DNA from: Armillaria gallica
Lineage: Eukaryota > Basidiomycota > Agaricomycetes > Agaricales > Physalacriaceae
Direction: 5' to 3'
DNA length: 64,000 nt
Assembly (NCBI GenBank): GCA_037576215.1
Contig: JBANDB010000012.1
Coordinates: 496,001-560,000, forward strand
Shown here: piece by piece, positions 1 to 11,920 of the stretch
Layout of the letters: the number at the start of each line of letters is the position of its first letter
Position numbering within the stretch: the first letter of the stretch is position 1
Made by a program: the position numbers and the translations under genes
Notes under the pieces: model-generated
The model's database searches: none
The model's input: the letters and a program-made list of their open reading frames with translations, nothing else
What the model was told of the DNA's origin: nothing

Positions 1-2192
1 GGTGCAAACCTAGGGAATCCACAGTCGCTCAGAACTTGGTCTTTCTTCAGATATCCTACTGCTCGTTCATTTTGCATCCACTTTTCTTACTTTACTCGTT
101 ACGACTCACGACCTCGCGACCTTATGACACTGTTAGTAAGGCTCTTTGTATGGAAATGTAGCTAGCTGTCTTTACGTTTTGCTATGAAATGAACGCTACT
201 TTCGAACATTGTACAAGTACAATGGTGTGCTGAGGAATTCGTCCTGGCCAGTAGTTGTATTTTTGGTCAGTTTTACCTATGTGTGCGTACCTCAAAACAG
301 TTCGAGCTTCTCCCCATTTGAGATGTCCAGCTTCAAGTCCCTGTTCAAACCAAGGGCACGACTTGGCTGTACAGATGATTGCTGTTTCGCAGTCAAGCTA
401 GCACTGGTCAAATGCTTGGGAAAGATATGAAGAGTTGATCCAGTATTTTGACGATAGCAAATTCCGTCGGCTTTACCATTAACTTTGAAAGGAAAGGAAG
501 GAATCTATATTACACGACTGCGTTCCTCAACAGAAGCGTGCCGGCGTCAGTACTAAGTATAGTTGCCCGTCAGTGCGATCCGATGTGCAGGGATACGGGT
601 ATCTAGGTAAGCACGTAATTCCATTCAGTGCCGTAGCGTGGCGGTCTTGCGAGTCCCTCCTTTGTCGTAGTGCGGTACTAGCCTTGCGAGGCAAAGAACA
701 ATGATTTCGGAAAGAATCCCAGCCTAAAGACTTTCAGACCCCTCCCTTGCCCTAGCGCGATAGCCTTGCGACAGTATGAGGACGTCACGGTCGGAACGCG
801 GTAGCTTCGTGATAATCCTCCAGTAGATAACAGAGATCCAAGATACCAGTGCATGATGTCAACAATGATCCCTCTGTGGAAATAAGTGCGTACAGAGCGA
901 CCTGCAACACTGCAGGAATTACTCAGAAGCTATTCGACGGAGGAAGGACAATATATCGCCAGCGTGGAGTCGCACGGGACGCTGTAGTAAGAACTGTCAT
1001 GACCGTATTTTCCGTTGGGGCATCATCCAGCTCTCCATCGAGCAAAGTGCACTCAGAGCAACTCGCGACACTGCACGATACACTCAGAGGCCATTCGGGT
1101 GAAAAGGAGCAAGATTCAGCAACCGTGAGTATCACTGATGATAGTAGAATGTCACGAGTCCCGACACATTTCACTGTGGTTAGAAGCCTGGGTAAACTTG
1201 TATGTTATCCACAAGTTTCTGCTTGGCGAAATAACTGACTGAGGCATAAGTTTGTGTTGTTCCTCAGAGCAGGATTTATATATTTTTTAGCAGACTTGTA
1301 CCGTCAGGAAGATGGTTACCATGTACGCTCAGGGAGTCTCGCTCAGAAAGAGTGTACCAGTCTGTCTGAATATCAGAACGAGAGCGGAATAAGTGTTCGG
1401 TGTCCTGTGTCCTGACTACACTCCAGTCATTCTGCACAAAGGGTAGTGGCACCGAAAAATGTTCCTTATACAATTTCCATCCGCTCAGAAGCAAAATTCT
1501 CCCCGCCAAAATCTGCTTTCCAACAGACAGAAACCTAAAAATATGTTTCCAGTTTCGCGAACCAATTTCTTTCAAATTTCCTGCAGGCTGAAATCATTGG
1601 AAGTCAGGAGTGTGAGATACCTCTCAGAATCGTTAGACGAATCCATTTACCACCCATGTGAGCAGCACCATATATTGCAAGGCCGTGAAGATCTCCTACT
1701 CGGCACCAGGCACGGTAGAGCCTGTAGATTTTTTACGTTACCGTAACAATGAATAGCATGCGCGTCCAGCCATGGTGTCTGTAAAGGACCTGAGTAGGCC
1801 GTAGAAGATGACGACGATGCCGATGTCAATGAATATATAGTAGAACGGGAGAAAACGACGGGATGACGAAAGAAGGCTAGTAATTGCCGGGCCGGTAATC
1901 CGCACCGTGGGTAACCGATGACCGGTCTCAAAATTTCGAAATGCTCCTTCGTTCCGACTCTCATCATACCCTAGAACAAAACAGTAAGTTTTGAGTTTCT
2001 GCTGGTATTCTTGGATAAAACCGTACTGACGCTACTACAGAATATCCCAATTCTTACTTGGGTACGATAGAGCTCTAATGGAAGTAGTAGAGACAGAGAC
2101 TGTCTGCCAGTGGGTGCGTACGCGTCTGCTTATTCGCGAATATTTCTTGAATATACGTATATATACAGATAGCAGAGCCACCTTGCAAGAAA
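1..2192. other. No recognisable gene
   Basis: I see only short open frames on both strands, none longer than about 130 codons and none with a family signature. Base composition resembles the neighbouring host-like DNA. The stretch at about 2030-2190 is the upstream region of the F-box gene. Nothing here supports an RNA gene or a mobile element. Confidence 0.5.
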
Positions 2193-3494
2193 ATGAGACT
2201 CGAAGTTACCTCCTTTCCGCAGAACATTACTCCAATACCCCCACCCATCGACCGTCTTCCTACCGAACTTCTCCTCGCCATATTCTCCAATCTTTTCCCA
2301 GCAATATGGAGAAACGTAACTCCAATTCGTCTCTCGCTCGTCTGCTCTCGATGGCGCACCATTGTCTTATCCTCGCCTGAATTCTGGTCGTCCATCTTCA
2401 TTGGACGTTGGTGCGACACTGAGATTATCGGCGCCTACCTCGCGCATTCGGGTCACAGAGCGCTGGACATAGCCATGCATGTGCCCAGCGAGGAGACATT
2501 CATGAACGAATGTTTCCAGGAGCCCATCGAGCTATGTGTGGAGCACGCTTCTCGGTGGCGCTCGCTCGACGTTACCATCCCTTTCTCCGGGTTTCTCTCG
2601 ATGACTCGCCAGGGCAGACTGGACCTCCCTTTACTCGAATCTCTAAATATTGGCTCATGTTGGAGCGTCAACGACCTGTCAGACATGGACGAAGCGTCGC
2701 GGCTCATCCGACGAGCGCCCAAACTGCGTCACGTCCGTTTCCGGGGCTCCGTCCACGAGAATTACTCGTCGCCTTCTGCCCTTCCTTGGAAGCAGCTCAC
2801 CAATGTCAGCTACTCGAACTGTCACAGTCCCCTCATATCGGACCACCTCGCGTACCTCTCAAATGTGGAAAACATCACTATTCAGGCGCCTATGTGCCAC
2901 CACGCGCAACTGGGGGATAACGTCACTTCGCCACTCCGTGTCCTCTCTCTACGATACATAGACAACGCACGCTTCGTCTCGGGGATTCTCGATACCGCCA
3001 AACTCTCTCTTCCCAACCTGACGGAGCTAAACATCGCGCACTGCACCAAGACGCTTCCGTCCGTCGTCTCTCCATTCATCCGAGGGCTGACCAGACTGAC
3101 GTTGGTTGATAACACGGCATTTGACGATATTGCGGTGATCGCGCTGCTGGAGAATACGCCCCACTTGGAAGAGTTCGTGTTGCGGGAGAGCAAAGGGCAT
3201 TCCATTTCGTGTGTGACGACGAAACTCCTCGCGTTCATGTCCAAGACGTCTGCGGTGCATAAACTGAACTCCATTGAGATGACAATGAACCCGCCTGTTC
3301 CCGAAGACCTGATGCTGGGTATGGTTCAGTGTCGGACGACGCTGGAGGCGTTGGCATCGGTCGAAATTGGACTTGTTAAGGGATCTTTCATGGAGGAGAC
3401 TGTGAAATCCCTCGGAAGGTATTTTCATGGTTTTGCGGTTGAGGATCAGCTTCTTGGTCGAGTATTCTCGCTCAAGCGATGTTCTTTTTCGTGA
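2193..3494 (+). CDS. F-box protein with leucine-rich-repeat-like C-terminus
   Basis: A single uninterrupted 433-codon frame. An F-box-like domain occupies about residues 20-75: IDRLPTELLLAIFSN, then LSLVCSRWRTIVLSSPEFW, the form typical of Agaricomycete F-box proteins. The remainder has spaced leucine-rich segments such as LPLLESLNIG, LRHVRFRG, LRVLSLRYI, LPNLTELNI and LEEFVLRES, consistent with a degenerate LRR solenoid. The family recruits substrates to SCF (Skp1-Cullin-F-box) ubiquitin ligases; the substrate cannot be inferred. The ATG at 2193 leaves a short lead before the F-box, and a later start would still keep it. No intron is needed, which is common for this expanded fungal family. 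A truncated copy of residues ~255-390 lies at 31.3 kb and a copy of its 3' flank at 33.1 kb. Confidence 0.85.
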   Translation: MRLEVTSFPQNITPIPPPIDRLPTELLLAIFSNLFPAIWRNVTPIRLSLVCSRWRTIVLSSPEFWSSIFIGRWCDTEIIGAYLAHSGHRALDIAMHVPSEETFMNECFQEPIELCVEHASRWRSLDVTIPFSGFLSMTRQGRLDLPLLESLNIGSCWSVNDLSDMDEASRLIRRAPKLRHVRFRGSVHENYSSPSALPWKQLTNVSYSNCHSPLISDHLAYLSNVENITIQAPMCHHAQLGDNVTSPLRVLSLRYIDNARFVSGILDTAKLSLPNLTELNIAHCTKTLPSVVSPFIRGLTRLTLVDNTAFDDIAVIALLENTPHLEEFVLRESKGHSISCVTTKLLAFMSKTSAVHKLNSIEMTMNPPVPEDLMLGMVQCRTTLEALASVEIGLVKGSFMEETVKSLGRYFHGFAVEDQLLGRVFSLKRCSFS

Positions 3495-3745
3495 ATGTTG
3501 AATAATAAATAATACGGAATGGACCGACGGGAAATGGTCCGTGTTCTAGCATTGACGGCAATTCTTACCCTTGGGTCACAGCTAGTCGGATCCTGATAAT
3601 TACTGGAAAAAGAATCTCGAAAACGTCGTGAATGGGCGGCAACTGGATTCGAACGAGTTGGGTCCGTGTTTTTCTGGTCGGCCATATGGACTATATCTAG
3701 TCGGGCCACTGAGTGGATACCGAACGCGGCGGTCGAACTATTCCG
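3470..3745. repeat. Dispersed repeat: F-box 3' flank with tRNA-like box
   Basis: The 3' end of the F-box gene and about 250 bp downstream recur at 33075-33360 in the same orientation (shared gcgatgttctttt, gtgaatgttgaataa and ggcaactggattcgaacg). Read on the minus strand, the centre carries CGTTCGAATCC, close to a pol III B-box, flanked by the inverted pair CAACT/AGTTG, and a possible A-box TGGCCCGACTAG upstream. I cannot fold it into a complete tRNA, so a tRNA-derived or tRNA-like repeat is the most that can be said. Confidence 0.45.
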
Positions 3746-4318
3746 CTAGTACAAATTCCTCATCCCTCCTGTGGATACGAGACAGCTCCAGCACTTCATC
3801 TCCTGTAGAAGCCACTGGAAAGTACATATTCAGCCAATACAACATAGCATAGTAGACTAAATGAGATTCAGAAAGACACGAGTAGCAGACGACCAGATTC
3901 AAAGGTATCCACCCAATTTTGAAGCTCAGTCAATACGTTCTGAGTGTGCTCGTGACCCTTCCGTGAGCTTAGGTGTCCCTGGCCGTGCTTCTGATGGGCA
4001 GAATGCAGGTAGTCTAATCGCCATGTTTGCCACTGAATATGTGCCATCGAGGGAGGTAGAGCTTATCGTCGCCATAACGCTCAGCTTGTAATATCAAACA
4101 ACCATATGTATATGTTTTTAAAGGAGAAAACGGACGACTGCTAGTTTCGTAGAACATGTTGAAGGGAGACAAACGGAGGGACTCGCTGAACAAAAAGAGA
4201 GTTGGGATATAGTTATCAAAAAGAGAGGGTCAGAGATGTCATAGGTATGGAAGCTGAGGAAAAAGACAAGAAGAGAAGATAGCAGACACACATACGAACT
4301 ATTTCAGAAATTTAAGGA
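3746..4318. other. Intergenic, nothing recognised
   Basis: No open frame above about 75 codons and no repeat recognised. It lies between the F-box gene and the 3' end of the minus-strand secreted-protein pseudogene. Confidence 0.5.
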
Positions 4319-5500
4319 CTAAGCTCTCGGCACCGTCACGCCCGAGTGCAGAGCCCCCAAGTCAGTGGTGCTAACCCAAGAGCTGTCGTCGGTAGTCGCC
4401 TGCTCAAATCCAGCAGGAGGCGCCGAGGTCATAGTCTTCCAGGACGAATCCGTGAAATATCTCTCCGACAATCCATCGCTGTACGCAATCAGGATCCCAC
4501 CAGCAAGCCAACCCGGAGAATTGGTCAATGTGTTCGCGCCATCAACGGCGATGACATTTACGTCAGGATCCAACTGCGGGATAGAATAAACCTCCATCGA
4601 GGTCCAGTCTTCTGCGCTTCCGATGGTATCACCATTGACATACAAAGTATATGCGTCATCCCTGAATACCTGGGGTCAGTTCATGGAAGAAAAGTCGGGG
4701 AAGAAGTAGTAGACATACGCAGTCATAAAGACCTTTCCACAGACAGCAGCCTTCCCGTAGGGCGAAGTGATCGTCTTCCGGAATGGTCTGAGTCCAACAG
4801 GTGCAATCCCTTGTGCGTTGGTTTCGTTGGTCCAGATATCCCTCGTACCCGTCACGTTAACCGCAGGTGGGAGAATAAACGGTTGCAATCAAGGCGTGTT
4901 TGTTCCGGCCTGAACCAAGGTTGCATTCAGCCATGCAGAATCATTGAAATTCGCACTCGTCCAGCCAGATGGTGGTGGAGTTTGGAGCGTTTTCCACGTA
5001 TTGTCAGTGACGATCGTCTCGGTGGTACCATCACTATACTCGACAAGGATCGTGGCTATGAGCAAGGCGGCGTCTTCAATTGTGTTAGTCACAGCGATGG
5101 CAAAGACGTTCTTGTTCTCGGGCCGCAAGCCTACAGTGTACACCGCAGGGTTCCCCCAACCATTCCCTGATCCGATCTCTGCCCCGTTCACAGTGATCGA
5201 ATAAGTATCGTCACTATGAGAGTGTGAGTATGCTGTTTGCATCGGAAGATAAAGACCGACCTGGATATGATGATAGTCGCGCATATGAGGCACTTGGTAC
5301 TCGAAGAGGGTACGACCTTGCGAAATGGTCGTACTCCGAGAGGCACCGGTTTCTCTCCCGTCTAGATCCAGAAGGATTTGTCAAAGTTGAGTGTCGGCGC
5401 GACAGCATGAGCATCGAGAGATCGTATCGTTACTACGTCTGCGTCTGCAGAGGCATTTGCAGCGATGTCTGCAGACACGTTCGCGGCGACCGCTGCAGAG
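4319..5500 (-). pseudogene. Two-domain secreted protein gene, broken by two in-frame stops
   Basis: Two tandem copies of a beta-sandwich-like module are encoded. Module 1 has PLGVRPFRK, DDTYSITVNG, WKTLQTPPPSGW and NFNDSAW. Module 2 has IWTNETNAQ, VGLRPFRKTI, YTLYVNG, WKTMTSAPPAGFE and DDSSW. This pattern occurs in fungal secreted proteins resembling galactose-binding-like folds; function is unknown. Two introns fit well: 5214-5260 and 4662-4718 (minus strand). TAG at 5362-5364 replaces the expected Trp of the IWTxE motif, and TGA at 4889-4891 falls between the modules in an otherwise continuous frame. Upstream of 5450 an Ala-rich stretch is visible, but I could not place a signal peptide or start codon. 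Both stops are single transitions from sense codons. The original would have had about 330 residues. Confidence 0.65.
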
Positions 5501-5660
5501 GTGTCTACAGAATAATCAGACAAACGAACTGGGCAGCACGCAAGCCGTCTAACCTGCTATGGGGTGCAAGATAGTACCGCTCATTACATGTCCCGAGAAA
5601 TCTAGCTAACCACATGCATGCAGCGTCCAGAGTGTTGGCATTCATCAGTCGAATGTATAT

Positions 5661-6110
5661 TCATCCCCGGAAGAGTCCAAGCCATGGAGGACTTGTCAAG
5701 ACATTTGGTTCCTTGTGATACACGAACCATTCAGTAATCGTTCTGCAAGTCAGACCTTGAGGATCGCAGAAGACGTAGTGGTAATGGGCGGCACGGGGAT
5801 CGATGCCTTCGTTTAAGCGCGCTACAGGACCCAGTCCATCGATTGCGCCTCTGTTTGATGATATCAATGAACGTAAGTTCCCGAGGTATAGCAGAAACAC
5901 ATACCTTTTCTGTTTTGCTGAGCCGTTCTCCTTCTCGTGTACTGAAGCCATGGAGAATATGACGATTCGCCAGGGATCGCCGTTACAAGAACTGGTGACG
6001 CAGCATGTCAGAGATACCCAAGGTTGTATTATACGCAAAAACATGTGTCGTAGGCCGTAATTGTTTTTTCCACAAAGATTCATCCCGAAATTGATAGCGA
6101 GAGAATACAA
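5661..6110 (-). pseudogene. Possible coding remnant, unrecognised
   Basis: The 149-codon minus-strand frame ends in a segment (LGPVARLNEGIDPRAAHYHY, then TITEWFVYHKE) that reads more like real protein than the plus-strand alternative. Its N-terminal half does not. It could be the last exon of a decayed gene or chance. I recognise no family. Confidence 0.2.
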
Positions 6111-7060
6111 GGTATGACAGTCTTAGAAAGAGGGCCAAAGCCAAAATCGGCACAGTAGTCTCTAGCCGGAAGCCGGTCCGGCTTCGCCTCGGACTTCCTC
6201 GTACTTCGCCACTACTCTCTGTCTGACGTGCACGGTGCCGTCAGCCTCTCTCAATCTCACTTCAAATTATCACTGCTGTGAAAATCCTTGATTCATCACT
6301 GGGTGTTTCCAAGCGATACTCCGGCCCACTGAAACCATTCTTTGAAATTTCTGTTCACTATCAAGACATTAGCTCGTAGTCCAAAGTCGTGCTGCTGGGA
6401 GCATATCGTCTTTACGCAAGATGCTACCGGCTGAAGGGTTACGTTACCTGGTCCATGGTGTGTACGCGTTGTTCCCGCTTAATCTCATGGCTCTTGTTCT
6501 ATCATAGGCAGGACATCAAGATCCCCTAACTCATCTGCTACCCCGCCGTCTATCCTTACATCGCACGTCCATCATTACGTATCCAGATGAACCGATCTTG
6601 CAAAATCTCGGCTTTTCTGCGACCATCCCGCTAAATTCCTCATACTGTTGCAGGCGGCGGCGAGGCCGTTCGATCTCATGCCTCCTGACTCGGCTGTGAG
6701 CTATCGTCAATATCTTCAATGACAACGGCGTCATTACCATATACTGCCAATACACCAATACAGCATGAGTATTACGCACCACGTTAGGAGCATACACGAA
6801 AGGACGAGTTCTATGATCAAGCAGGTGAGTGACTTTGTCTGCACTGGGACCAGCCATTTGAATACTTCAAATAGAGGCTTAATCCTCCTTCGTATTTTAT
6901 GCCGGACTTGTGAGGTGCCGTGTGTTTCACTCCGCGCAGTCAGTCGACGGCAAATTAGTCGGTGGGTGTTCGATTAGCCTTCCTCGTATGTTCTCTTGCT
7001 AATATGTCTCACACATCAATTAGAACGATCTTATTATTGATGCAACTATTCCCTTAGAGT
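6111..7060. other. Intergenic, nothing recognised
   Basis: Only short, overlapping frames on both strands; no motif, repeat or RNA gene recognised. Confidence 0.4.
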
Positions 7061-8517
7061 TCAGGATTTCAGTAAATACGATCGACCAACGTCAGTTTGC
7101 AATAGTCGTCGCGGGTACAAGGAATGTTGCTGTGTAGTGGTGCCGACATGGTACGGAGAGTTCTCCTTCATTGTTATTTTGTCAATTGCATTGGTCTCGT
7201 CTCTTACAGACACCAAATGTCGAGGGATATACTTTTCAAACAAGATTGTCATCTTTCCTCCTGTGTGGGTCGCTAATCTGTGAAAGAATGCACGGGCAAT
7301 CTGTGGGTGCCGAGATCTCGATGAGAAACCCTCGCTCGAGTATGTTCTTTTTGATAATTCTCTTCCCTCGACTGACATATTTTCCGCAGACCCTCTTCGA
7401 CCTGCTGGAGGACCAATAGATGTAATCACAGTTGTCCATCCGTTTACAATCGGCATACATCATTGTGTTATGGACCGATGTAACAGTAGGCTCCAAATCA
7501 GGACGGATCCATCAGTGCTCGCCAACAAAGGCAAGTACATCGCGCAGCTCATCTTCTATCGCGGCGACCTCCAATGGACGGGAGATATTTGGCGCATATA
7601 ACGAGGCGATTCGCACCAGGAAGGTTCGACCTAACTATTCATGTTTAATGAAGGAAAAGAATGCATTCACATGGAGTTAGATGGATCTTATGGTGGCCAG
7701 GGGATCACAACGGTCATTTTCGCCCTGTCTTTCAGAACCATTTTGGGCGCCTAGCTCTTATTTTTGTTTGGCGCTGGGAGGTACGCCGGGAGTTCCATGT
7801 CATCGCGATGAGATTTAACTTCCTTCCACAGGTTCCGGGAACCACAATGTTGGTCATGTGTGTTCTTCGTCTGTCTTGCTTCCTGGTTAAGGTTACCAAG
7901 GCTGATGGTCAAAATCAGCAGGTTTGCATCGTACGGCGCCTAGCGGCTGCATCTTCGAACTTTGATTGGTCAGACGTGAAGAGTAACTATGGATCCACTT
8001 ATCGCCGGGAGGCGACTTTGCGAAAGGATTAGTATATGAACTCGAATCTGGAAAGCGGAGTGAACGGTCACCGAAACTTCATGGTACGTGTTCTCCTTTT
8101 TTACTCAAGCTGTTGCTGAATTTACCGTCTAGAATCTCAACCTTACGGAGATATCGAAGCTGCTTTGTAGCGACGGGTGTGTTTGGAGGGCGTTGGCGTC
8201 GTGTGCTCATGTGTGAGATCATTGATCTGTTTTGAGGAGCGGCGGAAGAAGTGACAATATCCATTAACTCGGAGCAAAAAAGGCATGTCAGGGTGTAAGA
8301 CGGTCTGATGCCAGGAAGTGTAGCTGAGAATCGATTCAAGTTTCCCCGCAAATTCGACCCATTTACACAGTACAAAGGCGTGCGATTCATCTTCGATCCA
8401 ATCATAATGTGATATCCACCTTGTACTTCCATCTTTGTGAAAGGGTGGGAAGGTCAATTCAATTGTGATCTCTGTGAGCGCTTGCATGTCCCGCAGTTGT
8501 CGGTGCTGTTGGCTCAT
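7061..8517 (-). pseudogene. Scattered minus-strand coding remnant, unrecognised
   Basis: Several minus-strand pieces look protein-like and may belong to one decayed gene: LRDMQALTEITIELTFPPFH with SHYDWIEDESHAFVLCKW near 8400-8500, and PLEVAAIEDELRDVLAFVGEH with PTVTSVHNTMMYADC near 7450-7590. The phrase LxxMxxLxEIxIEL resembles the regular leucine spacing in F-box-type proteins, but no F-box is visible. Stops and frame changes separate the pieces. The join and the identity are inference only. Confidence 0.22.
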
Positions 8518-8813
8518 CTGACGTTTACCACATTGTTTACATGAAGACCTTGCGGAAACCCAGAGAAATCAAATCGAGACTTACGGCCTGCCTCGATGTA
8601 AACGCCTCTTCGCTCCGCACTCCCTTCATCGCACATCCAACGCATATCTCTCTCAGTGTAGAGAACAGGGAATAGTGCGTACATTTTATCTACATTCAGT
8701 TTGAGTACTCAGTCTGATGACATTAGCATCCTTGACAATTATAGGCTGATATCTTTTGAGCTGTGTCAAGTTGATTCGGAATTGTTTCTGCTGTCTTTCT
8801 GACTTCACTGACA

Positions 8814-10806
8814 ATGGAGGAGACTTCTTATGGAGGAACATCCAAATCTGACTGGAATTGTAATACATCCACATCATCCGAGTCTGATGAGGTGCTACTA
8901 GGCCCAAGTGGTAGATCTACTGCAGATAATGCCGATTCCATCCTGGAGGTGGTGGCAGACTTGTCATCCAGTTTGATACCAGAATCTCAGAATCTTCAGT
9001 CTGGGACTGCTGCTTTAGAGACTGAACAGGCTCTAGTCTTCAATGACAGTAGCAACAAGTTCTCCAGTCCAGCTGTCATTGAGTTTCTTGTTCTGACTGA
9101 AATGTTTACAGTGAGTCAGTCAGAAATAAATTTAGTACTTCAAAGGAACTAATATATTTCTGGCATATGCAAAGTGTTATGATTCCATCACTGCCTTCAC
9201 TGAGACTGGCCAAGCAGAATCATCCATCAAGGTCCCATTGCAACAGGCCTACTACTTTGGTCAAAAGCCCATAATACATTCCTCCCTTGCTGATACTCCC
9301 TGCACTACCCTTGGCATCTCAGGCCTCTTACTTCAACTCAATGTTATACTACAAACATCATACACCCTAGAAACCCCATCCATCTCCTCTCTTCTTGAAG
9401 ACTGTATCTTAAAAAACTATGATTTTGGCACTGCATATAGCCGTCTGCGCCGAGTATGGAGCACAGATGATCCTAGCACTATTGAAGCCAAACTATGCAA
9501 ATATGAACAGGAGGATCAGGAGAGGCGACAAAATGCACTGGTAGGAAACCAGATTATTAACCCAAGATTGCCACCTCGATGTGTCTGGGACCTATACAGC
9601 AATAGGGTAGTGCCATGGGGGATTGCTCGCAAATATAGGCTACAGCCAATATCACATGCATGGATGGATGAGAAGAATCGTGTAGATGTATGGACACCTA
9701 TCAATGGGAAGGAATGGCCTGTGCCTATCCCAAAGGATGCTAATCTAGATCTAATTCGAATTGAGTTGTTGAATCTGGGATTAGAGTACACATGGTTGGA
9801 TGTTCTCTGCTTGAGACAAAAGGGTGGGAAAAGGGAGGATCTACGTGTGGAAGAGTGGAAGTTGGATGTGCCCACAATTGGATGGGTGTATATATGTGCT
9901 GATCAGGTGGTGATCTATCTGAGTGGACTGGGGCGGCCTTTGAGTTTTAAGGATGGTGACTTGGAGAGTGATCAGTGTTGGTTTAGACGTGCTTGGACAG
10001 TTCAGGAGGTTGGAAAGAAGAGGATTATTGCTGGGGATACACCAGATGGGCCAATGCATGCTAAACCAATAGATAAGGAAGGCAACTATAGGACTGAGAT
10101 ATTGACAGCATTTCACAAGCATCTAGGATCTGTGAAGAGTAGCCAGGGTGTATTTTGTGCACTGGCAGACATGCAGAAACGAGTGTCAACCAATCCTGTG
10201 GACAAAGTTATGGGACTTGCATTTCCTCTGCATCTCACAACAATACCACCATATTATGAGGGAAGGTCTCTTGAGGATGCATGGATGGCACTGATCAATT
10301 CAATGGACTCTTCTTGTCGTATTGATTTCTTCTTTCTGTATCCTGAAGTAGGCCATGGGTACAAGAAATGGAGACCAACATGGGAGCAGCTTATGACAAA
10401 GTCTCTGCCAGCAGATATCCTCTGTTATGGGAATGTTGAGCATAACAATAATACAGATGATGACTGGTATGAAGGATACTGCATTGAAAAAGGATTTGTG
10501 CAGGGATTGAATATAGAATCAGCAGAAGGGGTTGATCGACATGGAGAGTTACTGATTGAAGACACAGAAGAGACAATGCACACATTTAAAATTTATGCCA
10601 CCCACCAATATCTGATACCTAAAGACAGTTATACATTGCTTGGTGTACAAAAGTCTGATTCTGAGAGCCTGACATGTTGGGCTGTTGGGCGAAGATTGCC
10701 AGGTCAGAGATTTGAGAAAGTGTCAGTTTTTACAATGTCTGACTTAGAGGGGAAGAGACTAAAGGACATGAATCTTGATATTAAGTTTCGTAATATTCTT
10801 CTTTGA
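8814..10806 (+). CDS. HET-domain (heterokaryon incompatibility type) protein
   Basis: The main frame (9238-10806, 522 codons) has the HET-domain order seen in Agaricomycete members: PISHAWMDEKNRVDVW, then LEYTWLDVLCLRQ, then VPTIGWVYICADQVVIYLSG and CWFRRAWTVQEVG. The C-terminal part (YLIPKDSYTLLGVQ and beyond) is typical of these long proteins. HET domains mediate non-self recognition and cell death after fusion of unlike hyphae; the trigger here is unknown. An acidic, Ser-rich N-terminal frame (8814-9150) continues naturally into the second frame near 9145 (...VLQR then TNIFLAYAKCYDS), but one base is missing or an intron is needed. The only GT-AG pair there would give an implausible 25-bp intron, so a frameshift is likely. 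The gene lies at the edge of the AT-rich transposon island and shares its CpG-poor composition. It may be a pseudogene or start downstream. Confidence 0.7.
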
Positions 10807-11404
10807 TTTATATGAAGAATTTGTGCTGTCAGAGAGATTTGGAGATCTAAACAGAAGTTAAAGGGTTTTGTAAGGGATCACCAACATTGAAGAGTAAGAA
10901 ACAGTACAGAGTTTATATTTCTTTCTTTTTCATATAAATAATTTAATGAGAATGACTTCCACAAGTCTTTCAGATTTGACTCTACCAAACCAAACCTGTA
11001 AATGTAGTATTAAGTAAGCAGCAATGCATACACATGAGTACTTAGCAATATGAAAAACTTTTTTTGACAATTTTGAATGCCATTAAGCCTGCAACTTTAG
11101 CATTTAAAAGGAATTTAAGAACTGTCTATAGCTATTCCAATTGCTTTCAACTGCTTTTTTATCTCTTTCATCATAGTGCAGCTAGAATTGCAGCAAGTCA
11201 GGGCATAACATGGATCTGGATGACCTATGAATATCTGAATGAGGTGGTGGGCCATCATGGTGCATGACATATTCGAGCCCTGTGTAAGGGAGCGGGTATA
11301 GCTGCTTGAAAAATGATGTTGACAACACATAGTGTACAGCTTGGGTAGCCTAGGTTATGCTGGGTTGCTGGTAGAGTTCATTATAAGTGCCTACTCGAGT
11401 GCAC
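10807..11404. other. AT-rich 3' flank of the HET gene
   Basis: No gene recognised. The sequence is AT-rich, with only a 67-codon frame at 11064 lacking any motif. Confidence 0.4.
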
Positions 11405-11725
11405 TCATAAGGTATGCCTCAAGTGGAACCAAGGACATCATGTGACAAAAGTGTTACATTTGCACAAATGACCTATCTACTCCTTCATATGAAAGTAAAT
11501 GCCAAATCTGGCTCTTAGGAGTTGTAAGGTATGTTACTATGCATAAACACTCAGGCCCATATTTCCCTATTTCGAATCTTGGAGGGACTAGATAGCAAAT
11601 CCATGCTTTGATGGCACAAGCTACCATGACTGCTAATCACTGCTAATGGCTCTGAGGCATAGGGAGTCACAGATTGTCACATTGCATGATGTCCTTGGTT
11701 CTGCTTGAGGCATACCTTACTTGAG
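11405..11725. repeat. Inverted repeat, possible small non-autonomous element
   Basis: AAGGTATGCCTCAAG at about 11409 and its reverse complement at about 11708-11722 are the cores of a roughly 35-bp inverted pair; the partners also share GAACCAAGGACATCATG. The arms enclose about 240 bp with no frame. This is the geometry of a MITE or of the end of a larger element, possibly related to the adjacent hAT remnant. I see no clear target-site duplication. Confidence 0.45.
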
Positions 11726-11875
11726 GTGACAAGTACTCTTATTCAAAAATATCTACTCATAACTTGTAATAACACTCATACTGCAAGACAAGTACCTGCT
11801 AAAAGCATGAGTACTCACACCACTTGGATGTCAGGGAGTACTTACAAGTACCTACACAAGTACTCATGATGTACC
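11726..11875. repeat. Clustered ACAAGTAC/GAGTACT motifs
   Basis: Within 150 bp the short motif ACAAGTAC, or its overlap with AGTACT, occurs at least five times (near 11732, 11792, 11815, 11834 and 11863). It immediately precedes the hAT remnant. Such clusters are typical of transposase-binding subterminal repeats in hAT elements; that role is inferred. Confidence 0.4.
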
Positions 11876-11920
11876 TCTTGAAATAATGTTGTTTTGAGCA
11901 CAATATCATGTAAATAGAAA

